A DNA stretch of 64,000 bases from Devosia equisanguinis (GTDB taxonomy: Bacteria; Pseudomonadota; Alphaproteobacteria; Rhizobiales; Devosiaceae), in contig NZ_UZWD01000025.1 of the NCBI RefSeq assembly GCF_900631955.1, positions 1 through 64,000 on the forward strand. The letters run 5' to 3'. Position numbers and translations under genes: made by a program. Under the pieces are notes generated by a model that was given only the letters and a program-made list of their open reading frames with translations, was not told the DNA's origin and made no database searches. Of this stretch, positions 52,096-63,320 are shown piece by piece (the stretch's first letter is position 1; each line of letters starts with the position of its first letter).

Positions 52096-52491
52096 CTAAC
52101 GATAGCGAACGGTGACCCCGGCGACGTGGTCATCGTTCCGGTAGATTTTCGCGCCAGGCGGCAGACTCAGCGCGATTTCGCCGTCAGCGGTCCATGCGGC
52201 GGCGAAGTCGGTGGCCTGGCCGACCGACACGAAGCTGGCGGCGTCTTCCGGCATGGTTTCGCCCATGGGCACCAAGGCGGCCTGGGCATTTGCCGGAGTG
52301 GTGCCGCCGCAATTGCGCGAGAAGACTACAAGGTCGAATGTGTCGTTCGGCGCGGGCAGGCGACTGGTTTCGTTGATCTGACATTGTGGGGCGAGGTCGC
52401 CCAGGAACCACAGGCCCGCGCCGACGACCAGGGCTGGCAGAGTGGTGAGGGCCAGAAGGGCGGGCAGGGAAAACCGGTTTGCCTGTGGCAT
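52096..52491 (-). CDS. Membrane-anchored hypothetical protein
   Basis: 131 aa. One N-terminal TM helix or uncleaved signal (LPALLALTTLPALVVGAGLWFLG, residues 8-30); the periplasmic part has two Cys (PQCQINE, RNCGGT). Start ATG at 52491; an upstream in-frame ATG would run into the dnaG promoter. It ends 2 nt after the convergent HdeD gene. No recognised family. Confidence 0.65.
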   Translation of the reverse strand: MPQANRFSLPALLALTTLPALVVGAGLWFLGDLAPQCQINETSRLPAPNDTFDLVVFSRNCGGTTPANAQAALVPMGETMPEDAASFVSVGQATDFAAAWTADGEIALSLPPGAKIYRNDDHVAGVTVRYR

Positions 52492-52548
52492 GGTGTGGAT
52501 AAGTTCCTTGTTCGTGACTTGGCCGCCAGGAGTGCCTAGATAGCACAT

Positions 52549-54483
52549 ATGCGCTTTTCAGATCAGTTCCTCGACGAGATCCGCCAGCGCCTGCCGATTA
52601 CGCAGGTGGTGGGCGAGCACGTCCTGTGGGACAAGCGCAAGAGCCAGCCCGGCAAGGGCGATATGTGGGCCTGCTGCCCGTTCCATGCCGAAAAGAGCCC
52701 GAGCTTTCACGCAGACGACCGGCGCGGCATTTATCATTGCTTCGGCTGCGGCGCGAGCGGGGATCATTTCCGCTTTCTGACGGAAAAGGCGGGGATGAGC
52801 TTCCCCGAGGCAGTGGAGAAGCTGGCGGGCATGGCCGGCGTGCCGATGCCGGCGCGGGACGAGAAGACCGAGCGGCGCGAGGCGGCGCAAAAAAGCCTGC
52901 TCGACGTGATGGAAATCGCCACGGCCTATTTCGAGGCGGCACTGGCGCACAATATCGGGGCGCGGGCGCGCGGCTATCTGTTCGAGCGCGGTGTGTCGCC
53001 AACCAGCCAGCAGCGGTTCCGCATCGGCTTTGCGCCCGATAGCCGCAACGGGCTCAAAGAGCATCTGGCGGCCAATGGTGTCTCGGCGCAAGCCATGGTC
53101 GATACCGGCCTCGTCACCAGCCGGGACGGCGATGCCCTGACCTATGATCGGTTCCGCAATCGCGTGATGTTCCCGATCACTGATTTCCGCGGACGGGTGA
53201 TCGCCTTTGGCGGGCGGGCGCTGAGCGCCGATGTGCCGGCGAAGTATCTCAATTCTCCCGAGACCGAGCTCTTTCACAAGCGGCAGACGCTCTACAACGG
53301 CCATAGCGCCAAGGGAGCGACGCGCGACGGGGCGACGCTGATCGTCGTCGAAGGCTATCTTGACGTAATCGCCGCGGTCTCGGCGGGCTTCGAGGGCGCA
53401 GTCGCACCGCTCGGCACGGCGCTGACCGAAGAGCATGTGCAATTGCTGTGGCGGATGAGCGATACGCCGGTTTTGTGCTTTGACGGCGACAAGGCAGGCC
53501 TCAAGGCGGCGGAGCGCGCCGCCGATCTGATCATGCCGCATCTCAAGCCCGGCAAGACCGTCAAGATCGCAACTCTCCCCGAGGGACTCGACCCCGACGA
53601 CCTGATCAAGGCGCAGGGCAGGGCGGCCTTCGCCGAGGTGATCGAAAAGGCGCGCAGCCTTTCGGACATGGTGTGGAGTTTCGAGACGGGCGGTCTCGTG
53701 CCGGAGGCGCCGGAAGAGCGGGCGGCGATGCAGGCGCGGTTACGCGAACGCGCCAATGCAATCCAGGATGCCAATGTCCGCTTCCACTATGCCCAGGCCT
53801 TCGATGAAAAGCTCAAGGCCTTCTTCGCGCCGATCCGGCAGGGGCGTGACGCTTATCGCGGCGGCAAGCCGGCCTATGGCCAAAGCGGCGCCTATGGTTT
53901 TCCGGCCCGGGGCACACCGCGTTCGGTGGTGTCGGACACTTTGCGCAACTCCCGGTTGGTACGCGGGAGCGCTGTGGTCGATGCATCGCCGCGCGAGGCC
54001 ATCATCATCCTGACGCTGGTCAATCATCCGGCATTGGTCGAGGACAAGTTCGAAACGTTGGCGGCCATCGACTGCGAAACGCCCACCGCGCAGAAGGTGC
54101 TGTCCGATATTCTGGCACTGGCAGTGCGCCATCACGATATCAGTGCCGAGGACTTGCGGGCAGCGCTGGGGGTGCGCGGCCATGGTCCGTCCCTCGATAG
54201 AATGACCGATACGCTGGCGCGGCAGGGGGTGTGGCAGGTGAGCCAGGAGACTGCTCTGGTCGATGCCGAGATCGGATTGAGTCACGCCCTGGCCTTGCAT
54301 AACAAGAAAGTTCAGCTAAATAGAGAGCTGAAGGCAGCCGAAGCGGCGCTGGGCGAAGACCCGAGCGATGAAACCTTTGAAAGGCTGCGGGACATCAAGA
54401 ACCAGATTACCACTGTCGATGGCACAGAGGCATTGATCGAAGGCTTTGGTTCGCTATCGGGACGCGCAACTCGCAGTTTTTAG
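52549..54483 (+). CDS. dnaG: DNA primase
   Basis: 644 aa, full length. Zinc-ribbon CHC2: CPFHAEKSPSFH ... YHCFGCGASGDH (residues 43-70). RNA polymerase core, then TOPRIM (about 265-345) with VVEGYLDVIA and CFDGDKAGLKAAERA holding the metal. The C-terminal DnaB-binding region (residues 470-644) is helical. It makes RNA primers for replication. Upstream of rpoD as in many bacteria (macromolecular-synthesis order dnaG-rpoD); rpsU is elsewhere in this window (28996). Confidence 0.97.
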   Translation: MRFSDQFLDEIRQRLPITQVVGEHVLWDKRKSQPGKGDMWACCPFHAEKSPSFHADDRRGIYHCFGCGASGDHFRFLTEKAGMSFPEAVEKLAGMAGVPMPARDEKTERREAAQKSLLDVMEIATAYFEAALAHNIGARARGYLFERGVSPTSQQRFRIGFAPDSRNGLKEHLAANGVSAQAMVDTGLVTSRDGDALTYDRFRNRVMFPITDFRGRVIAFGGRALSADVPAKYLNSPETELFHKRQTLYNGHSAKGATRDGATLIVVEGYLDVIAAVSAGFEGAVAPLGTALTEEHVQLLWRMSDTPVLCFDGDKAGLKAAERAADLIMPHLKPGKTVKIATLPEGLDPDDLIKAQGRAAFAEVIEKARSLSDMVWSFETGGLVPEAPEERAAMQARLRERANAIQDANVRFHYAQAFDEKLKAFFAPIRQGRDAYRGGKPAYGQSGAYGFPARGTPRSVVSDTLRNSRLVRGSAVVDASPREAIIILTLVNHPALVEDKFETLAAIDCETPTAQKVLSDILALAVRHHDISAEDLRAALGVRGHGPSLDRMTDTLARQGVWQVSQETALVDAEIGLSHALALHNKKVQLNRELKAAEAALGEDPSDETFERLRDIKNQITTVDGTEALIEGFGSLSGRATRSF

Positions 54484-54673
54484 GGACGTTACCCTGAAGG
54501 CGGCGACGATGCGCGATTTTGCGTTGTGGCGAATCGGTGCCGCAGCGCCCTAGGCGAACTAAATTGGCGCGGGCCGTTAACGGTCCGGTGACCAAACCTT
54601 TACCTTGTCTTGAGTTGTCACCACATAAGACACAGCCGGGACCACCCGCCCAATGGGTCCCGAGGAGTACCAG
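54484..54673. other. dnaG-rpoD intergenic region
   Basis: 190 bp with no gene. GTTAACGGT and a CTTGTCTTGAGTTGTC stretch (near 54600-54620) followed by CATAAGAC could form an rpoD promoter; I cannot settle -35 and -10. GAGGAG (54659-54664) is the rpoD ribosome site. Confidence 0.45.
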
Positions 54674-56728
<2,055 letters not shown>

Positions 56729-56737
56729 GAGCCGCCC

Positions 56738-57031
56738 GTGGCGGCTTCCCGTCTCAAACTCACTTCGCTTCGCACCGCTGTTCCGTTCAAGCTGGTGGTG
56801 ACGTTTTCGGACGGGACGTGGGGAACGTTTAATGCGGCGCCGATGCTGGCGGAGCGGGGCGAGGGGACGGAGCCGTTGCGGGATCGGGCGTATTTCTCGC
56901 AGGTCGAACTGGTCAATGGCAAGCCGATCTGGCCGAACTACTTTGACATCTCGCCGCTTTGGCTGCAGGAGGAGATGGACAAGCGTGGTGAGCTGGAGCG
57001 ACCCCGGCCCGAGCGCAAAAGCAGATATTAA
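56738..57031 (+). CDS. DUF2442 domain protein
   Basis: 97 aa from a GTG only 9 nt after the rpoD stop; GGAG lies inside that gap. VVTFSDGTWGTFNAAPMLAERG, LRDRAYFSQVELVNGKPIWPN and the closing ISPLWLQEEM fit DUF2442 (SpoVT-independent NAD+-toxin-antitoxin-associated small beta proteins and others). Function unknown; likely a fourth gene of the dnaG-rpoD direction. Confidence 0.82.
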   Translation: MAASRLKLTSLRTAVPFKLVVTFSDGTWGTFNAAPMLAERGEGTEPLRDRAYFSQVELVNGKPIWPNYFDISPLWLQEEMDKRGELERPRPERKSRY

Positions 57032-57042
57032 GGAGGCCGCCC

Positions 57043-57333
57043 ATGTCGTTTTTCAAGAAGCTGTTCGGTGGCGGTTCCGCCAGTGCTGAACCGGCCGGGG
57101 AAAAGACCCTCGGCGAAGAGACCTACAAGGGCTATCTGATCAAGGCCATCGAGATGAAGGTGGGCAGCGAGTATCAGCTGGCCGGCCTTATCGAGAAAGG
57201 TTTTGACGGCGAGTTGAAGACCTATCGCTACATTCGTGCCGACCGCATGAGCTCGGTGGACGACCTCGTTTCGCTGGCCCTGGGCAAGGGCCGCCAGATC
57301 ATCGACGAGCAGGGCGACGGCATTTTCCGCTGA
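57043..57333 (+). CDS. HlyU family protein
   Basis: 96 aa: MSFFKKLFGGGSAS start, YKGYLIKAIEMKVGSEYQLAGLIEKG, FIRADRM-type RYIRADRMSS and GRQIIDEQGDGIFR end, the standard HlyU pattern. In Vibrio HlyU regulates haemolysin; in Alphaproteobacteria the role is unknown. AAGGAGG precedes the ATG. Followed by a hairpin at 57358. Confidence 0.88.
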   Translation: MSFFKKLFGGGSASAEPAGEKTLGEETYKGYLIKAIEMKVGSEYQLAGLIEKGFDGELKTYRYIRADRMSSVDDLVSLALGKGRQIIDEQGDGIFR

Positions 57334-57357
57334 TCGCCTGCACGCCTGTACGTATTG

Positions 57358-57382
57358 ACCGCGAGCCGTCCCGGCTCGCGGT
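57358..57382 (+). terminator. Hairpin after the HlyU-family gene
   Basis: ACCGCGAGCC-GTCCC-GGCTCGCGGT, a 10-bp stem followed by TCGCTTTT. Confidence 0.7.
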
Positions 57383-57406
57383 TCGCTTTTGAAAGGACCA
57401 TAGAAA

Positions 57407-57628
57407 ATGGCCAGGAAACCTACCGCGCGGACCGAGTTCGTGATGTTCGACATCGTCTATGAAGACGGCAGCCAGCGCTCGAACCGCAAGGTGGATGCGA
57501 ACCTATTGGGTGGGCTCGACGGCGACGAACCCGCCAAGGCCGCCATCGAGGAACAGGACCGCGCCATCTCCGAAAAGTCCGGCGTGCCGCCGCTGGCCAT
57601 CAAGTCGATCAAGCGCAGCGGGAAGTAG
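57407..57628 (+). CDS. Small conserved-type hypothetical protein
   Basis: 73 aa, cytoplasmic. FVMFDIVYEDGSQRSNRKVDANLLGGLDGDEPAKAAI and a closing PPLAIKSIKRSGK recall small rhizobial proteins of unknown function. AAAGGACCATAGAA precedes the ATG. Charged, no Cys. Confidence 0.75.
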   Translation: MARKPTARTEFVMFDIVYEDGSQRSNRKVDANLLGGLDGDEPAKAAIEEQDRAISEKSGVPPLAIKSIKRSGK

Positions 57629-57634
57629 TCCCCG

Positions 57635-58672
57635 TCACCCCAGGGCCTTGTCGATTGCCGGTTTAACCACTGAGCCGTAGAGCTCGATGGACTTCATGAC
57701 CTGGTCGTGCGGCAGGGTGCCGACGCTCAGCTGCAGGCCGAAGCGGTCGTGGCCGAACCATTCGTGCTGCATGAGGATCTTGTCGATGACCTCTTGCGGA
57801 GAGCCCACATAGTAGGCGCCTTCCGGCGTCGTTCCGGCATCGAACTGTGCCCGCGTTCCCGGAGGCCAGCCGCGTTCGGCGCCGATCTTGCTCATTACCG
57901 CATTGTGGGCGGGGAAGGCGGTGTCGCGTGCCTGCTGGCTGGTGGCGGCAATGAAGCCGTGGCCGGAGACGCCAAGCTTGAGCTTTGCGGCGTCGTGGCC
58001 GACCTTGGCGCCGGTCTGGCGATAGAGTTCGGTCAGCGGTTGGAACTGGCGCGGCCGTCCGCCGATGATGGCGATCATTAGCGGCAGACCGTAATAGGCG
58101 GCGCGGGCGACTGAGTTGGGGGTGCCGCCCACTGCGATCCAGAGCGGCAGGGGTTGTTGTAGCGGCTTGGGATAGATTTCCAGCCCGGGAATGGGCTTGG
58201 TGTGCTTGCTGCCAGGCCAGGCTACTTTGCCGCCTTCGCGGATTTTCAGCAGCATTTCGAGCTTTTCCTCGAACAGATCGTCATAGTCGTCGAGGTTAAG
58301 GCCGAAGAGCGGGAAGCTCTCGATGAATGAGCCGCGGCCGGCCATGATTTCGGCGCGGCCATTGCTGATGAGATCGAGCGTGGCGAATTGCTGCCAGACG
58401 CGAACCGGATCTTCCGAACTCAGCACAGTCACGGCGGTCGAAAGACGGATCGATTTGGTGCGGGCGGCGGCAGCCGCCAGAATGGTCACCGGAGCGGACG
58501 CGACATAGTCAGAGCGATGATGTTCGCCGAGGCCGTAAAAGGCCAGCCCCAGCTGGTCGGCCAGCTCGATTTCCTCGATCAGGTCCGCAAGACGCTCGGC
58601 GGGCCATTGCAGTCGATTGCCGTTGAGCGGATCGGGGGTGTTCTCGGCAAAGGAATATAGACCAAGTTCCAT
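57635..58672 (-). CDS. LLM-class flavin-dependent oxidoreductase
   Basis: 345 aa. Bacterial-luciferase-like TIM barrel: [75 protein letters not shown] near the end. Uses FMN; close to the group of LLM flavoproteins with unknown substrate. The ATG at 58672 has AGGAGAACACTC upstream. Convergent with the small protein at 57407. Confidence 0.9.
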   Translation of the reverse strand: MELGLYSFAENTPDPLNGNRLQWPAERLADLIEEIELADQLGLAFYGLGEHHRSDYVASAPVTILAAAAARTKSIRLSTAVTVLSSEDPVRVWQQFATLDLISNGRAEIMAGRGSFIESFPLFGLNLDDYDDLFEEKLEMLLKIREGGKVAWPGSKHTKPIPGLEIYPKPLQQPLPLWIAVGGTPNSVARAAYYGLPLMIAIIGGRPRQFQPLTELYRQTGAKVGHDAAKLKLGVSGHGFIAATSQQARDTAFPAHNAVMSKIGAERGWPPGTRAQFDAGTTPEGAYYVGSPQEVIDKILMQHEWFGHDRFGLQLSVGTLPHDQVMKSIELYGSVVKPAIDKALG

Positions 58673-58776
58673 GAGTGTTCTCCTTGCCGGCAGATGTGGC
58701 CGCCTGGGCCCCTGGCTTCAAGAACGCACATGAGTGTTACCGCGCGGCGTGGTGTCCGCGCGGTGTCCAGGATCGA

Positions 58777-59463
58777 TCAGACGTTGCTGGTGTCCGGTGT
58801 ATAGGCAAAGGGCGAAACCGGGCTCGATGCCGGTTGCGGGGCCTTCTCGCCGGCTTGGCGATGAATTTCTGCGACCAGACCCGGGTCGAGCTTCAGCTTC
58901 ACTGCCAGCGCTTCGAGATAGGCCTGTTCCGCCGATGTGTCGGCCGAGATGGCAACGAGGGAGGCGGCGTAGATCTCGGCGGCATGCTCGGGGGTGTCGG
59001 CGCGGGCCGCCACGGCGTTGATGTCGAGCGGCGAGCTCAGTTCGTCGAACACCCAGGCTTTTTCCTCGGCCGAGAGCGACATGGTCTTGAGCTTGTCGAA
59101 GATGACTTCCTTTTCGGTCGCGTCGATGCGGCCGTCGGCCTTGGCGGCGGCGATCATGGCGCGGACCAGGGTCTTGCCCAGTTCTTCATGCTCGGCGGCA
59201 TTGGCGGTTGAGGGGATAAAGGCATCTTCCGAGGGCGCAGGGGCGGCGCCGGGCTGGCCCTGTTGATAGTTCTGCCAGGCCTTGTATGCGAGGCCGCCCA
59301 CAGCGGCCAGCGCACCCGCCTTGACGGCAGTGCCGAGCAGCTTTCCCGGCTTGCCGCCGGAGAACAGCATGCCGGCGGCGAGGCCAGCCGCGCCGGTCAT
59401 GGCGGTGCGCTGTGCATTCTTGTCGGTCTGCAGGGTCTTGATGATCTGGTCGATATTGAACAT
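58777..59463 (-). CDS. DUF533/TerB-like inner-membrane-associated protein
   Basis: 228 aa from the ATG at 59463 (GGGAGCTTCC upstream). It begins MFNIDQIIKTLQTDKNAQRTAMTGAAGLAAGMLFSGG with a weak hydrophobic segment (AVKAGALAAVGGLAYKAW) and a C-terminal TerB-like helical domain (LVRAMIAAAKADGRIDATEKEVIFDKL). This is the YebE/DUF533 family. Function unknown, possibly stress. Confidence 0.87.
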   Translation of the reverse strand: MFNIDQIIKTLQTDKNAQRTAMTGAAGLAAGMLFSGGKPGKLLGTAVKAGALAAVGGLAYKAWQNYQQGQPGAAPAPSEDAFIPSTANAAEHEELGKTLVRAMIAAAKADGRIDATEKEVIFDKLKTMSLSAEEKAWVFDELSSPLDINAVAARADTPEHAAEIYAASLVAISADTSAEQAYLEALAVKLKLDPGLVAEIHRQAGEKAPQPASSPVSPFAYTPDTSNV

Positions 59464-59573
59464 GGAAGCTCCCTTGGGTTTGGTCTGAGATGGGGTGGAG
59501 AAGGTCGTTTCGCAACGGCGCAGGCGGCCGAGAGTGGCCTCGGCCGCGAAATTTCCGGTTGTCTCGTCGGAGG

Positions 59574-59605
59574 GCACAAAAAAACCCCGGACTGTCCGGG
59601 GTTTT
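59574..59605 (-). terminator. Terminator after the Pro/Ala-rich membrane protein gene
   Basis: AAAACCCCGGAC-GTCCGGGGTTTT hairpin with seven T on the minus strand, 38 bp past the stop at 59643. It may also stop plus-strand transcripts. Confidence 0.88.
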
Positions 59606-59642
59606 CTTTGCCTGGCGGGAGTAACCAGGGACCTATCGCTGA

Positions 59643-60029
59643 TTAAGCGCCGGGAGCAGCGGGTTCAGCAACAGGGGCCGGGGTGGCTTCAACGCCAGCC
59701 GGCGTATCGGCGGCCGGAGCCGGAGTTTCCGTAGTCACGGCCGGAGCTTCGGTCATCGGAGCGGCGTCAACGCCGGTCGCCGGAGCTTCAGTCATGGGAG
59801 CCGGCGCGATCGCCGGGTCGGTGGTCAGCGGAGCTTCCACAGCGGGAACGCCGTTGACGTCAACAGTGGTCGTCGGGCCGGAGTTAGCCGAGAAGACCAG
59901 GTAACCAATGGCCAGCAGGGCCAGTGCAACGATGATGCCGACGAACCAGCCGGTGCCGTTGCTTTCACGGGTATAGACGGTACGGTTGCCGTCCTGGGTG
60001 TAGACGGTATCGCGTTCGGGGGTAGCCAT
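59643..60029 (-). CDS. Single-pass membrane protein with Pro/Ala repeats
   Basis: 128 aa. Cytoplasmic N-terminus (40 residues), one TM helix (WFVGIIVALALLAIGYLVFSA, about 28-48), then an outer segment rich in Pro, Ala, Thr and Glu with the repeat APMTEAPA (twice, intact) and shorter variants. The start is the second ATG (60029), giving better spacing from AAAGGAG. Low-complexity periplasmic tail; function unknown. Confidence 0.72.
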   Translation of the reverse strand: MATPERDTVYTQDGNRTVYTRESNGTGWFVGIIVALALLAIGYLVFSANSGPTTTVDVNGVPAVEAPLTTDPAIAPAPMTEAPATGVDAAPMTEAPAVTTETPAPAADTPAGVEATPAPVAEPAAPGA

Positions 60030-60162
60030 CATTTGCTCCTTTGTTTCAACGCTGGCTAAGAAACGCGGAGTTTTGGGGTTCGTTCCCGGAACTGTGATTT
60101 GACGCTGAACTTGTGATCTGAATCGCTTTTTGCTTGCTATTACAAAAAGTTAACGCCCTAGA

Positions 60163-60678
60163 CTAGAGGTCTGGAGCGTCGTTCTTTTGTGGCTTTTTTG
60201 AGATTTTATCGATCACGGCCAGGAAAAGTGCCGAGATGATGAAGGTCACGTGCAACACGGTGTACCAGAGAATCTGCTCATTGGTGTAACGCGGGACGTT
60301 GAGGAAGATCTGCAGGAGGTGGATCGAGGAGATGGCGACGATGGTCGAGGCCACCTTGATCTTGAGCGAGCCAGCATCGATCTGGCCCAGCCAATGCACA
60401 TCGCCCTCATTGTCAAAACGCGAAACGAAGTTTTCGTAGCCCGAGATAATGACCATCACGACCAGGCTGGCGATCAGTGCGGCGTCGATCAGGCCGAGAA
60501 TCTTGAGAATGGTTTCGGTCTCGTCGAGATCGAAAAGATGGCTGCCGAAATCCCAGAGCTTGATGCCGAAGGTGACCGCGTAGAGCAATAGCGCGATGCC
60601 GAGGCCGATATAGAAGACCACAAGCAGCCAGCGCGAGGCGAGGATGACGCGTTCGACAAGGATTTCGAGGTTCTTCAT
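60163..60678 (-). CDS. YqhA (UPF0114) family membrane protein
   Basis: 171 aa, four TM helices: ASRWLLVVFYIGLGIALLLYAV, ILGLIDAALIASLVVMVIISGYENFVS, VASTIVAISSIHLLQIFL, ILWYTVLHVTFIISALFLAVID. The FVSRFDN and DAGSLKIKVASTIVAIS blocks are the family signature. Function unknown. ATG at 60678. Confidence 0.92.
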   Translation of the reverse strand: MKNLEILVERVILASRWLLVVFYIGLGIALLLYAVTFGIKLWDFGSHLFDLDETETILKILGLIDAALIASLVVMVIISGYENFVSRFDNEGDVHWLGQIDAGSLKIKVASTIVAISSIHLLQIFLNVPRYTNEQILWYTVLHVTFIISALFLAVIDKISKKPQKNDAPDL

Positions 60679-60762
60679 GGCGGCTCCGGAGCGGGACGCG
60701 CATGGATATCAAGCCTATGGCGGCGCGCAAGATGGCAAATGGCGTGCCGGCTGAGCGCAACT

Positions 60763-60790
60763 AAAAAAGGCCGGGCACTGGGCCCGGCCT
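60763..60790 (-). terminator. Terminator of the OmpA-family gene
   Basis: AGGCCGGGC-ACTG-GGCCCGGCCT hairpin with TTTTTT on the minus strand, downstream of the stop at 60834. Confidence 0.88.
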
Positions 60791-60833
60791 TCTATATTCG
60801 CGGTTCGTATCAGGCGTCGATGCGCCGGATCGA

Positions 60834-63062
60834 TCAGTTGCTGGCGACCGTGATCAGCGGGGTGATGCGGCGGATGGTGACGCGACGGTTTTCGCGTTCT
60901 GCCGCCTCGGTGCGGATCTTGAGGTAGCGCTCGCCATAGCCCTGGGTGGCCAGGTTTTCCGGCGGAATATTGTAGAAGTCGGTCAGAATGCGAGCCACCG
61001 TGGCGGCGCGCAGGTCGGACAGACGCAGGTTGGAAATGTCGGAGCCCACGGCGTCGGTATGGCCTTCGATGAGGAAGGTTTCGTTGGGGTTCCGGCTCAG
61101 CAGAGCCTGCATGGCATTGGCGACGTTGGACAGCGAAGCGACCTGATCACGGCTGATGGTTGCAGCGCCGGTATCGAAGGTCAGGTTACCGACTTCCAGC
61201 TTGCGCACGCTGTCACGGATACGGGCCGAGCGCTTGACCTCGTCGATCGAGTACAGGCGCGCAACCTGTTCCACCGGCGGCTGGCTGAAGAAGGTTTCAA
61301 CCTCGCGTTCGTCGGCATAGCGGGCGTCGAGCACGTAGTCACGTACCGGGATGTTGAGACGCAGCGGCGGCAGGTCTGCACCCGGATCACGCCACTCCAC
61401 CAGATTGCTGTCATAGCGATCGTCGAAGGTGGCGAGAACATATTCGCGACCATCCGGAGCAATACGCGAGCGGCGCAGAATGTCGCCATTGCGGTTGCGC
61501 ACGGTCACGATCTGGGTGCCATCGGGGCGGGTGATCACTTCACGCACGCGGCCATTGCTGAGATTTTCGTAGTAAATCTCGTCCTGCTGCGGATTGTAGA
61601 AGCGGTCAGTATCCTGCCCGATGGAATTGACGATCAGCTGCGTACCAACCTGCAGGATCACCTGCGTGATGACGTCACCGGTATTGGCCTCGCGCACCGG
61701 CGTCTGCTCGATGACGGTGATGTTGTTCTGCTGGCCGATATTGTTCTGCGTGTTGTTGGTGACGTTGTTCTGGGTATTGTTGGTGGTGTTGTTGGTGACG
61801 TTGTTCGTCACGTTGTTAATATTGGTGATGTTGTTGACGTAGTTGTTGACCACCGTCTGGGTGACTGTGGTGTTGCCGGTGGCCTGGATTTCTGTGCCGG
61901 ACTCGGCGGTGGCCGAAGCAACCGGTTCGGCGGCAAAGGCGCGCATCTGCTCGGACTGGGCCAAGGCGTCCGTTTCCGGTGGCGGCGGGGGCGGCTCGGT
62001 GGAGACAGCAGGCGTTGCGGTAGGCGCGACAGGCGCGGGCTGGCCGTCCTGCGTCGGGGCAACGGGGGCCACTTCCTGGTCCTTGGCGCTGTCGAGCACC
62101 GGGGCAATCTGCTCTTCGGTCACGCCGGCGGGAAGGTCCTCGATCACTTCGACGGGCTGGCCGGCGTCATTGACGACTTCGGGAGCAGCAGGAGCATCTG
62201 AAGGGCGCTGTTCCACCGGCTGCGGGGCCACGGGAGGCTGTTCGGCAGGCTGCTGCTCAGCAGGCGCGGCAGGCTGGACTGCGGCCGGCACTTCGGGCAA
62301 CGACAGGCCATATTGAGCGAGACAGGCGTTGACATCGCCTAGCCCTGCCTCGGCACACAGGCGCTCGATTTCGGCGCGGGCGGCGGCCATGCGGTTCTGC
62401 GCATCAGTCTGGTCAGCACCACCGAGCATATCGGCAAAGGCACCATTGAACAGGTCGACCTGAGCGGCGAGGGCAGCACTGATGTCAGCCTGGGGCTGAG
62501 CGACAGGAGCCTCGGGCGCGGGCTGTTCTGCGGCTGGCTGTTCGACCTGCGCGGGCTGTTCGACGGGAGCAGGTTCCTCCACCGGCGCGGGGGCGGGCTG
62601 CTCGATAGCGGGTTCGGGCTGCGGGGCTTCGACCGGGGCAGGTGCCTCGACGGCCGGGGCGGGCGCAGGTTCCTCGACCGGTGCGGGCTCTTCAACTGCA
62701 GGGGCAGGTTCGGGCTGCGGCTCCTCAATCACCGGCTCGGGCTGGGGTTCCGGCTCGGGCTGGGGAACATCGACCGGGGCGGGTTCTGGAACGGGCTCGG
62801 GGGCAGGAGCAGGCGGTGGGGCGCTCTGGCCACCGGAGGCCGCAGCGATACATTCTTCGATGCTGGCGAAGCCATTGACGATGCAGAGCTCGGTGAGCGG
62901 GCCCTGGGCAGCGTCGATCGCAGCCTGATCACCCGAAGCCTGTGCTGCGAGATAGGCGCTGACGGCCGACTGCAAATCTGCATCCTGGGCCTGGGCGGCG
63001 ATCGGGGCAAAGGCCATGAGGCCGATGCTGGTTCCGGTGAGAAGCCAGGTCTTGAGGCGCAT
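60834..63062 (-). CDS. OmpA-family protein with Pro/Glu-rich and Asn-rich regions
   Basis: 742 aa. Signal peptide of about 25 residues (GTSIGLMAFAPIAAQAQ). Residues 75-310: long Pro/Glu/Ala region with repeated EEPAPVE / APQPEPA units (two short helical blocks lie inside). Residues 395-445: Asn/Thr-rich tract of NNVTNN / NTQNN repeats. A middle beta region (DRFYNPQQDEIYYENLSNGRV, residues 475-520) then the C-terminal OmpA domain (620-735) with LTFDTGAATISRDQV, IEGHTDAVGSD, LSDLRAATVARIL, and TQGYGERYLK. Outer-membrane or periplasmic with peptidoglycan binding. Start ATG at 63062 suits AAGGAT; the ATG at 63068 is possible. Confidence 0.88.
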   Translation of the reverse strand: MRLKTWLLTGTSIGLMAFAPIAAQAQDADLQSAVSAYLAAQASGDQAAIDAAQGPLTELCIVNGFASIEECIAAASGGQSAPPPAPAPEPVPEPAPVDVPQPEPEPQPEPVIEEPQPEPAPAVEEPAPVEEPAPAPAVEAPAPVEAPQPEPAIEQPAPAPVEEPAPVEQPAQVEQPAAEQPAPEAPVAQPQADISAALAAQVDLFNGAFADMLGGADQTDAQNRMAAARAEIERLCAEAGLGDVNACLAQYGLSLPEVPAAVQPAAPAEQQPAEQPPVAPQPVEQRPSDAPAAPEVVNDAGQPVEVIEDLPAGVTEEQIAPVLDSAKDQEVAPVAPTQDGQPAPVAPTATPAVSTEPPPPPPETDALAQSEQMRAFAAEPVASATAESGTEIQATGNTTVTQTVVNNYVNNITNINNVTNNVTNNTTNNTQNNVTNNTQNNIGQQNNITVIEQTPVREANTGDVITQVILQVGTQLIVNSIGQDTDRFYNPQQDEIYYENLSNGRVREVITRPDGTQIVTVRNRNGDILRRSRIAPDGREYVLATFDDRYDSNLVEWRDPGADLPPLRLNIPVRDYVLDARYADEREVETFFSQPPVEQVARLYSIDEVKRSARIRDSVRKLEVGNLTFDTGAATISRDQVASLSNVANAMQALLSRNPNETFLIEGHTDAVGSDISNLRLSDLRAATVARILTDFYNIPPENLATQGYGERYLKIRTEAAERENRRVTIRRITPLITVASN

Positions 63063-63320
63063 AAGCATTATCCTTTTTGTGTTCTTGCACACGTCTTGCC
63101 GAGCATGGTGGGGCTTACCTGAACGCATTCTGAACGGTTGACGAAAGACGCTATCCCGGCCCACAGCCCCGGAACTCCCGGAACGCGGGCCTTTGCGGTT
63201 GGTTCCGAGATTTTGCCTTCGCAGACGTTCCAAGCAATTGAGACAGGAATGGGGCGAGTGGACGTCTCGCGCCAATGCGGGCCTCCCCGCCAGGGTGCGA
63301 GCATGCTAGGAGAGGAGCAC

